Under the pieces are notes generated by a model that saw only the letters and a program-made list of their open reading frames with translations, had not been told where the DNA came from and did no database searches. From contig NZ_LT546028.1 in assembly GCF_900078305.2 (NCBI RefSeq), forward strand, positions 1,186,570 to 1,250,569: 64,000 nucleotides of DNA, read 5' to 3'. Within the stretch, counting starts at the first letter, position 1, and every line of letters starts with the position of its first letter. Of this stretch, positions 58,618-64,000 are shown piece by piece. Position numbers and translations under genes: made by a program. This stretch comes from Corynebacterium bouchesdurhonense. Lineage in GTDB: Bacteria; Actinomycetota; Actinomycetes; Mycobacteriales; Mycobacteriaceae.

Positions 58618-59166
58618 TTAGTAGGCGGATTCCGGGTTAATGGATTCGCCGTCGACGGAGATGACGGTGAACACGAGGCGGCCGTCGACCTCCTTCGGGG
58701 AGCCGAGCAGCACCTGCGCGCCCTCGACGACGCGGTCCGGGCTCACGGTGACGCGGGTTGCGGTGCCCTTCGCGCCGTCCGCGTTCCACTCGTCCCACAC
58801 GATGTCCTCGAGGTGCTCGCGGTTGTCCTTGCAATCCAGGTTCAGGCTGGTCGGGCGCTCGAGGCCGGTCTGGCCGCAGTTGTCCACCAGCGGCGTGTTG
58901 TCGCCGGCGGCGCGGGCCGTCGCGGTGGCGGACGCGGTGGAGGAGGCACGCACGGAGGAGGCCTCGGCGACGTTGGTGGCGGTAGCGGCGGCGGTGGCGG
59001 CGTTGCCGGTCTCACCGGTGGAAGCCAGGGAGTCCGGGTCCTGGCTCGTCGCGGTGTCCACCTTCAGGTCCGACGGGTTCTCGTGCGGCGGGGTGCAGGC
59101 TGCGAGGCCGAGCGCGGCGACGGCGGCGAGGGCAGCAGCGGCGGTGCGAGAGTGGGAGGAGGTCAC
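58618..59166 (-). CDS. Exported lipoprotein, unknown function
   Basis: A 182-residue lipoprotein. The leader VTSSHSRTAAAALAAVAALG is followed by the lipobox GLAAC near residue 25. A Ser/Thr/Ala-rich linker of about 65 residues then leads to a small C-terminal domain with two cysteines (DNCGQTG, LDCKDN) and EHLEDIVWDEWNADGAKG. GTG 59166 has AAAGGA upstream. I do not recognise the C-terminal domain; similar short domains occur in actinobacterial secreted proteins. It lies 40 bases downstream of greA. Confidence 0.75.
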   Translation of the reverse strand: MTSSHSRTAAAALAAVAALGLAACTPPHENPSDLKVDTATSQDPDSLASTGETGNAATAAATATNVAEASSVRASSTASATATARAAGDNTPLVDNCGQTGLERPTSLNLDCKDNREHLEDIVWDEWNADGAKGTATRVTVSPDRVVEGAQVLLGSPKEVDGRLVFTVISVDGESINPESAY

Positions 59167-59206
59167 GGGTCTGGTCCTTTGCGTGTGTTCGGTACGGGAG
59201 ATGACT

Positions 59207-59740
59207 TCAGTGCGGGCGCTGCTTCGAGCGCGGCGTGGAGGCCTTATCCGAATCATAGGGCTCGGCGGAGATGATCGTCACCGAAATCTCGCGGCCGTTC
59301 GGAGCGGTGTAGGAGCGGGTCTCGCCCTCGGCCGCGCCGACCACGGCGGCGCCCAGCGGGGAGTTCTCCGAGTAGGTCTCAAGGTCCTTGTTGCCGGTGG
59401 ACGCGGCGCGGGTGCCGATGAGGAAGGTTTCCTTGTCGTTCTTGTCGCCGTCGTAGTACACGTGCACCACGGAGCCGACGTGAGCGACACCCTCCACGAC
59501 ACCGGTGCGCTCGGTGGTGGAGTTGGCCAGCAGCTCGGAGATCTGCTTGATGCGGGCTTCTTCCTGGTCCTGCTGCTCGCGGGCCGCGTCGTAGCCGGCG
59601 TTCTCTTTCAGATCGCCCTCTTCGCGGCGCTCGTTGATCTCGGCCGCGATGACCGGACGGTTATCAATCAGCTGCTGGAGCTCGGACTCCAGCTTCGCCT
59701 TCATCTCGGGAGTGATGTACTGCTGCTGGGTCTCAGCCAT
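59207..59740 (-). CDS. greA: Transcription elongation factor GreA
   Basis: A 177-residue transcript-cleavage factor. The N-terminal coiled coil carries INERREEGDLKENAGYDAAREQQ with the tip acidic residues (EEGDLKENAGY), and the C-terminal FKBP-like domain has ENSPLGAAVVGAAEGE. ATG 59740. A hairpin with a T-run lies 29 bases upstream of the start, inside the likely leader. Confidence 0.96.
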   Translation of the reverse strand: MAETQQQYITPEMKAKLESELQQLIDNRPVIAAEINERREEGDLKENAGYDAAREQQDQEEARIKQISELLANSTTERTGVVEGVAHVGSVVHVYYDGDKNDKETFLIGTRAASTGNKDLETYSENSPLGAAVVGAAEGETRSYTAPNGREISVTIISAEPYDSDKASTPRSKQRPH

Positions 59741-59768
59741 GGGGTGAATTACCTTCCCTCATACGTCC

Positions 59769-59802
59769 AAAAACGGCCCGCCCGCTTCAGGCGGACTGGG
59801 CC
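59769..59802 (-). terminator. Terminator-like hairpin in front of greA
   Basis: Reading leftwards, GGCCCAGTCCGC pairs imperfectly with GCGGGCGGGCC around CTGAA, followed by GTTTTTGG. It may simply end the DUF4307 transcript. A TAAAAT -10-like box (complement of 59822-59827) lies just before it, so transcripts starting there would pass through this hairpin before greA, as in an attenuator. Confidence 0.7.
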
Positions 59803-59845
59803 AGGTACCTAACTGCGTCGGATTTTATCACACGGGCCGGCGCCC

Positions 59846-60316
59846 TCAGCGGGCCCCGAGGTAGGTGGAGGAGGTGTCCATGTAGCTCGGGATGTCCTGG
59901 GAGCAGCCGTAGACGCGCCCCGACGCAACCGGCTCCCGGGTGGGCAGGTCCACCTGGAAGCGCTGGTTGCCCTCACCGCCCGCGGGGATCACTAGGGCGC
60001 GCCGGCCGATTTCGGAGTGGTCGTAGCTCACGGCGAACACCAGGCAGTAGGCGTCGCGCGTGGTGTCGGCGCGCTTCACGTCGACCCAGAGGCGGGCCGT
60101 GGAGTCGTCGACACGCTCCTGCGAGATAAACTCCGCCTTCACCGGCTGGGACCTGTCGTTGATGAACGCCCGCCCACCCATAAACACCACGAGCGCGAGC
60201 AGCGCGGCCACGAATACCGCGATCACTTTCCCGCTGATGCCCTGGCGGCTTGCGCCGCCGTAGCGGGAGCGGCCCGCGGTCTGCGCCGGGGCGGGTGTGC
60301 GATTCGGGGTGGGCAC
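59846..60316 (-). CDS. DUF4307 family membrane protein
   Basis: A 156-residue single-pass protein of the actinobacterial DUF4307 family. A proline-rich cytoplasmic leader precedes one helix (GKVIAVFVAALLALVVFMGG), then an extracytoplasmic beta domain with WVDVKRADTTRDAYCLVFAVSYD and YGCSQDIPSY; the two cysteines may pair. The function is unknown in the family. It is divergent from mca, a common arrangement in mycothiol producers. Confidence 0.88.
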   Translation of the reverse strand: MPTPNRTPAPAQTAGRSRYGGASRQGISGKVIAVFVAALLALVVFMGGRAFINDRSQPVKAEFISQERVDDSTARLWVDVKRADTTRDAYCLVFAVSYDHSEIGRRALVIPAGGEGNQRFQVDLPTREPVASGRVYGCSQDIPSYMDTSSTYLGAR

Positions 60317-60426
60317 GGTGTTCGACCTCGCTTCGGGGAAAGAAGGGATTCGGCGTCGATGGTACTAAGATGGCCCTTTGTTTCAGCAATGCCCCCGTAG
60401 CAACGTTTAGGAAAGTTGGTGCTCGA

Positions 60427-61329
60427 GTGAGCGGCTTGCGCCTCATGGCAATCCACGCGCACCCCGACGATGAATCCTCCAAGGGCGCGGCCACCATGGC
60501 CAAGTACGCCGCCGAGGGCAACCGGGTGAAGGTGGTGACCTGCACTGACGGGCGCCGCGGCGACATCCTCAACCCGGCCATGGACCGCCCGGGTGTGCTG
60601 GAGAACATTATTAAGGTGCGCGAGGAGGAGATGGCGGCCGCCGCAGACGCCCTCGGCATCGAGCACGAGTGGCTGGGCTACGAGGATTCGGGCCTGCCCG
60701 AGGGTGACCCGCTGCCGCCACTGCCCGAGGGTTGCTTCGCGCTCCAGCCGTCGGAGGAGGTGGCGAAGCGCCTGGTCGCGTCGGTGCGCGACTTCCGCCC
60801 GCACGTAATCATCACGTACGACGAGAACGGCGGGTACCCGCACCCGGACCATCTGAAGGTGCACGAGGTCTCCATGATCGCGTGGGAGAAGGCGGGCGAC
60901 CCGTCCTTCGCCCCCGAGGTCGGCGAGCCGTGGACTCCGCTGAAGCTCTACTACAGCCACGGTTTCATCCTGCAGCGTATGGAGCTACTCCACGCGCTGA
61001 TGCTGGAGCGCGGCCAGCAGAGCCCGTACGAGCTGATGATCAAGCGCTGGAAGGAAAACGAGGCGGACATCATGGCCCGGGTGACCACGCAGGTGGATTG
61101 CGCGGGCTACTTCGGGCAGCGCGCGCGGGCGCTCGCTGCGCACGCTACGCAGATTGATCCGGCGGGAGCGTTTTTGGCCAGCCCCGTCGAGGACCAGCAG
61201 CGCGTGTGGCCCACTGAGGAGTTCGAGCTCGCGGCGTCGCGCGTCGAGTCGCCGCTGCCGGAGGACGATTTGTTCGCGGGCATCGAGGGGGAGCAGTTGC
61301 TTGTCGACGATACGGAGGACAACGCCTAA
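60427..61329 (+). CDS. mca: Mycothiol S-conjugate amidase
   Basis: A 300-residue LmbE-like zinc amidase that cleaves mycothiol conjugates during detoxification. The zinc site is AIHAHPDDESSKG with HPDH in GGYPHPDHLKVHEV. VTCTDGRRGDILNPAMDRPG and EDSGLPEGDPLPPLP are typical of Mca rather than the deacetylase MshB. GTG 60427 (MSGLRLM). The last codons hold an iterated motif copy (61299-61310, QLLVDDT), and the next gene starts at once. Confidence 0.95.
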   Translation: MSGLRLMAIHAHPDDESSKGAATMAKYAAEGNRVKVVTCTDGRRGDILNPAMDRPGVLENIIKVREEEMAAAADALGIEHEWLGYEDSGLPEGDPLPPLPEGCFALQPSEEVAKRLVASVRDFRPHVIITYDENGGYPHPDHLKVHEVSMIAWEKAGDPSFAPEVGEPWTPLKLYYSHGFILQRMELLHALMLERGQQSPYELMIKRWKENEADIMARVTTQVDCAGYFGQRARALAAHATQIDPAGAFLASPVEDQQRVWPTEEFELAASRVESPLPEDDLFAGIEGEQLLVDDTEDNA

Positions 61330-61632
61330 ATGACCACCACCGTCCACGCAGCAGCCGTCAACGCCGCGGCGTATCTCCTCGCCCAGCAGCCGGCCGAGAC
61401 CCCGGTGGGGCCCGACTTCGGCAAGGCCTCGCCGATCGGCTTGCTCATCATCGTCGGGCTCCTCGCCGTGGTGCTGTTCATCGGCTTCGCCTTCCACCGA
61501 CGCTACTCGCGGTTTCGCCGCCGCCAAGCGTTCGCGGAGATGCACGGCATCGACCCCTTCGACGAGCAGGCGATCGACGCCGCCATGGCCGAGGCCGGGA
61601 TCCTGGACCGCGGCAAGCGCCGGTTCATCTAA
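61330..61632 (+). CDS. Small membrane protein downstream of mca
   Basis: A 100-residue single-pass protein: a short outside segment, one helix (IGLLIIVGLLAVVLFIGFAF), then a basic cytoplasmic tail (HRRYSRFRRRQ) and a helical end. ATG immediately follows the mca stop, so the two are translationally linked. The same mca-small-membrane-protein pairing is common in actinobacteria, but the function is unknown. Confidence 0.8.
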   Translation: MTTTVHAAAVNAAAYLLAQQPAETPVGPDFGKASPIGLLIIVGLLAVVLFIGFAFHRRYSRFRRRQAFAEMHGIDPFDEQAIDAAMAEAGILDRGKRRFI

Positions 61633-61658
61633 CCGCGGCGCCACCTGCCGGGAGTAGG

Positions 61659-62438
61659 ATGGCGCTCGTGTCTGTGCTGCCCACCCTGCTGTACCCCCTG
61701 TACGAGGCCCGCCTGAAGCGCGAGCTGCGCGGCAAGAAGAAGCCGAAGCACATCGCCGTGATGGCGGACGGCAACCGCAGGTGGGCGCGCGAGGAGGGCT
61801 ACGACGACGTCTCTCACGGCCACCGCGCCGGCGGCGCCAAGATCGGCGAGCTGGTGCGCTGGTCCGCCGAGATGGGGGTGGACGTGGTGACCATCTACCT
61901 TCTGTCCACCGAGAACCTGCAGCGCACCTCGGAGGAGGTGGAGCTGCTCTTCGGCATCATCTCGCAGGTGATTGAGGAGCTGGCCACCGAGGACTACACG
62001 TGCCGGGTGCGCCTCGTCGGGCACCTGGACCTCCTGCCGGCGGAGGTGGCGGAGCGGATGCGGCGCTCCGCGGACGCCACCACAGAGAAGGCCGGGCTGA
62101 CGGTCAACATCGCGGTGGGCTACGGGGGCCGCCAAGAGATCGTGGACGCCGTGCGGTCGCTGCTGCGGGAGGAGGCGGCGAAGGGGGCGTCGGCAAGCGA
62201 TATGCCCCAAAAGGTGAGTGTGGAATCTATCGGCGAGCACCTGTACACCTCGGGGCAGCCCGACCCCGACCTAGTGATCCGTACCTCCGGTGAGCAGCGG
62301 CTTTCCGGATTTTTGCTGTGGCAGGCGGCGTACTCGGAAATCTGGTTCACCGACACGTACTGGCCGGCGTTTCGAAAGGTGGATTTCCTGCGCGCGCTGC
62401 GCGACTATTCGCAGCGCTCCAGGCGCTTCGGTAAATAG
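61659..62438 (+). CDS. uppS: Cis-isoprenyl diphosphate synthase (UppS family)
   Basis: A 259-residue cis-prenyltransferase. Motif I is HIAVMADGNRRWAR with the catalytic Asp, followed by GHRAGGAKI, YLLSTENLQR, NIAVGYGGRQEI and the C-terminal DLVIRTSGEQRLSGFLLWQAAYSEIWF. It could make Z-farnesyl or decaprenyl diphosphate for the lipid carrier; the sequence seen here does not settle chain length. An iterated motif lies at 62187-62198 (GASAS frame). Its end abuts the convergent coaA stop. Confidence 0.93.
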   Translation: MALVSVLPTLLYPLYEARLKRELRGKKKPKHIAVMADGNRRWAREEGYDDVSHGHRAGGAKIGELVRWSAEMGVDVVTIYLLSTENLQRTSEEVELLFGIISQVIEELATEDYTCRVRLVGHLDLLPAEVAERMRRSADATTEKAGLTVNIAVGYGGRQEIVDAVRSLLREEAAKGASASDMPQKVSVESIGEHLYTSGQPDPDLVIRTSGEQRLSGFLLWQAAYSEIWFTDTYWPAFRKVDFLRALRDYSQRSRRFGK

Positions 62439-63374
62439 CTAGATCTTGCGCATGCGCACGCGCTGCACCGCGTGGTCGTGCCCCTTGCGCAACACCAGCG
62501 AGGCGCGGACCCGGGTGGGCAGGATATTCTCCACCAGGTTGGGCAGGTTGATTGTCTGCCACAGCTCGCGGGCCTTGTGCGCGGCCTGGGCCTCGTCCAG
62601 CTGCGCGTACTCGGCGAAGTGGGCGCCCGGCTCCAGGAAGGCCGTCTCGCGCAGCTTGAGGAAGCGCTCGATGTACCACCGCTCGATGTCCTCGGTGTGG
62701 GCGTCGACGTAGACGGAGAAGTCGAAGAGGTCCGAGACCATCAGCGTCGGCCCCGTCTGCAGCACGTTGAGCCCCTCCAGGATGAGGATGTCGGGTTTGC
62801 GTACCTCGATGACCTCGCCCGGCACGATGTCGTACGCATTGTGCGAGTAGACGGGCGCAGTGACCAGCGGCTGGCCCGACTTCACCTCGGTGACGAAGCG
62901 CATCAGGTTGCGCCTGTCGTAGGACTCGGGGAAGCCCTTGCGGGTGAGCAGGTTGCGCTCGCGCAGCACCTCGGTGGGGTAGAGGAAGCCGTCGGTGGTG
63001 ATGAGGTCCACCCGCGGGTGGCTGTCCCACCGCTGCAGCAGCACCTGGAGCACGCGCGCCGTGGTTGACTTGCCCACGGCGACGGAGCCCGCGATACCGA
63101 TGACAAACGGCACGTGGCCGGGGTCGCCGCCGATAAAGGTTTCCGTGGACTTGATCAGCTTCTGCCGCGCCCGGATCTGCAGGTGGATGAGGCGGGAGAT
63201 GGGCAGGTAGATCTCCTCCACCTCCGCCAGATCCAGGTTCTCGCCGATGCCGCTCAGCTTCTCCACCTCTTCCTCGGTGAGCACCTGCGGCAGGCCGGCG
63301 CGCCGCTGCTTCCAATCGTTGCGGTGGAAATCCAGGTAGGGGCTCGACTCCCCGCCGCGCGCTGCACGAGACAT
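62439..63374 (-). CDS. coaA: Pantothenate kinase type I
   Basis: A 311-residue kinase catalysing the first step of coenzyme A synthesis. The P-loop is [18 protein letters not shown], followed by [35 protein letters not shown] and [23 protein letters not shown] 63374 ([13 protein letters not shown]) is preferred to GTG/ATG 63383, although neither has a strong ribosome site. It converges on uppS with no gap. Confidence 0.95.
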   Translation of the reverse strand: MSRAARGGESSPYLDFHRNDWKQRRAGLPQVLTEEEVEKLSGIGENLDLAEVEEIYLPISRLIHLQIRARQKLIKSTETFIGGDPGHVPFVIGIAGSVAVGKSTTARVLQVLLQRWDSHPRVDLITTDGFLYPTEVLRERNLLTRKGFPESYDRRNLMRFVTEVKSGQPLVTAPVYSHNAYDIVPGEVIEVRKPDILILEGLNVLQTGPTLMVSDLFDFSVYVDAHTEDIERWYIERFLKLRETAFLEPGAHFAEYAQLDEAQAAHKARELWQTINLPNLVENILPTRVRASLVLRKGHDHAVQRVRMRKI

Positions 63375-63436
63375 GGGAACCATTGTGTCACTGTTGCCGG
63401 CGGAGGTTTTCTTACGGGGCGGTGCGCCGCCCGGCT

Positions 63437-63442
63437 TATACT
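63437..63442 (+). promoter_or_regulatory. -10 box for glyA
   Basis: TATACT lies 38 bases upstream of the glyA start. No clear TTGACA-like -35 is present at the usual spacing, which is common for corynebacterial promoters. The whole coaA-glyA divergent gap is 105 bases. Confidence 0.55.
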
Positions 63443-63479
63443 GCTCGGGTACGCCTACTGCCTAACGCGAAAGGACCCG

Positions 63480-64000
63480 GTGGAAGTGTCTGCAACCGAC
63501 GACCTCCGATACCAGGATCTGGAAACCTTTGACCCTGAAGTGCACGCCGCAATCGTCGGTGAGCTCGACCGCCAGCGCAACACGCTGGAGATGATCGCAT
63601 CCGAGAACTTTGTGCCGCGCTCCGTGCTGCAGGCGCAGGGTTCCGTGTTCACCAACAAATACGCCGAGGGCTACCCGGGCAAGCGCTACTACGGCGGCTG
63701 CGAGCACGCCGACGTGGTGGAAGACCTCGCCCGCGACCGCGCTAAGGAGGTCTTCGGCGCGGAGTTTGCCAACGTGCAGCCCCACTCCGGCGCGCAGGCC
63801 AACGCCGCGGTGCTCATGGCGCTGGCCGAGCCCGGCGACACTATCCTGGGCCTTTCCCTGGCCCACGGCGGCCACCTCACGCACGGCATGAAGATCAACT
63901 TCTCCGGCCGCCTCTACAACGTGGCGGCGTACGGCGTGGAGGAGGACACCCACCTCATTGACATGGCCAAGCTGCGCGAGCAGGCGCGCGAGGTGAAGCC
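63480..64000 (+). CDS. glyA: Serine hydroxymethyltransferase, N-terminal part
   Basis: The gene runs off the right edge after about 173 residues. This PLP enzyme interconverts serine and glycine with tetrahydrofolate. [38 protein letters not shown] and [14 protein letters not shown] are diagnostic, as is [15 protein letters not shown] 63480 is preceded by AAAGGA at 63470-63475; GTG 63486 is a second possibility. Confidence 0.95.
   Translation, partial: MEVSATDDLRYQDLETFDPEVHAAIVGELDRQRNTLEMIASENFVPRSVLQAQGSVFTNKYAEGYPGKRYYGGCEHADVVEDLARDRAKEVFGAEFANVQPHSGAQANAAVLMALAEPGDTILGLSLAHGGHLTHGMKINFSGRLYNVAAYGVEEDTHLIDMAKLREQAREVK

Noticed and set aside
1..64000. Prophage, integrative element or insertion sequence
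   Set aside because: No integrase, transposase, phage structural gene or flanking direct repeat was seen. Only the 28.4-29.7 kb segment shows foreign composition.

Overview
This window looks like chromosomal DNA of a high-GC Corynebacterium. The genus call rests on several independent markers. There is a DtxR-boxed HtaA/HmuTUV/HmuO heme-iron locus, and a mycothiol S-conjugate amidase. There are C50 carotenoid genes with split CrtYe/CrtYf cyclase subunits and a CrtEb elongase. The bioA-bioD pair has a BioQ-like palindrome upstream, and the order glmU-prs / tRNA-Gln / tetR / mfd is actinobacterial. I cannot name the species. No prophage, insertion sequence, integron or CRISPR array is visible.

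Layout. 1-3.9 kb: an Uup-like ABC-F protein (cut by the left edge), a short GlgC-like protein, an ABM-domain protein, PPK2 and a 3-methyladenine glycosylase. 3.9-11.4 kb: the heme acquisition and degradation island (HtaB-like, hmuV, hmuU, hmuT, htaA, a divergent membrane protein, hmuO) with five candidate DtxR boxes. 11.5-16.2 kb: an enoyl-CoA hydratase/HIBCH-type enzyme, a surface histidine acid phosphatase, gapB and a lipoprotein. 16.2-18.6 kb: an sqdB-sqdX pair predicted to make sulfoquinovosyl lipid. 18.7-23.8 kb: hypotheticals, a YihY protein, a stress-type SDR and a broken POT transporter. 23.8-26.7 kb: bioA-bioD-patatin. 26.7-33.3 kb: prfC, a decayed PD-(D/E)XK-like gene, an FMN reductase, pth1, a nitronate monooxygenase, pth2 and rplY. 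33.7-46.5 kb: a large Ala/Gly-rich ESX/PPE-like protein, pat, prs, glmU, an MFS exporter, a multicopper oxidase, tRNA-Gln, tetR, mfd and tRNA-Leu. 46.6-53.5 kb: a leftward run crtEb/Yf/Ye/I/B, a GT2, an SGNH esterase and a photolyase, which together read as a light/oxidation protection module. 53.5-57.6 kb: an osmoprotectant-type ABC transporter (one permease frameshifted) and a SUFU-domain protein. 57.7-64 kb: a Bax-inhibitor-1 protein, a lipoprotein, greA, DUF4307, mca, an isoprenyl transferase, coaA and glyA (cut by the right edge).

Three things stand out. First, a 12-bp element (GCTT-N-Y-CGACG plus one base, often extended to a 17-mer ending in GCATTG/CAATGC) occurs about 30 times in 64 kb. 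It lies on both strands, in several reading frames and between genes, so it is a highly iterated, uptake-sequence-like repeat. Second, an sqdB-sqdX pair points to sulfolipid synthesis. Third, the POT transporter gene is interrupted by a 21-base exact match to the Illumina Nextera read-1 adapter, as I remember that sequence. This is probably an assembly artefact, and it lowers trust in the other lesions here, such as the single-base frameshift in the osmoprotectant permease.
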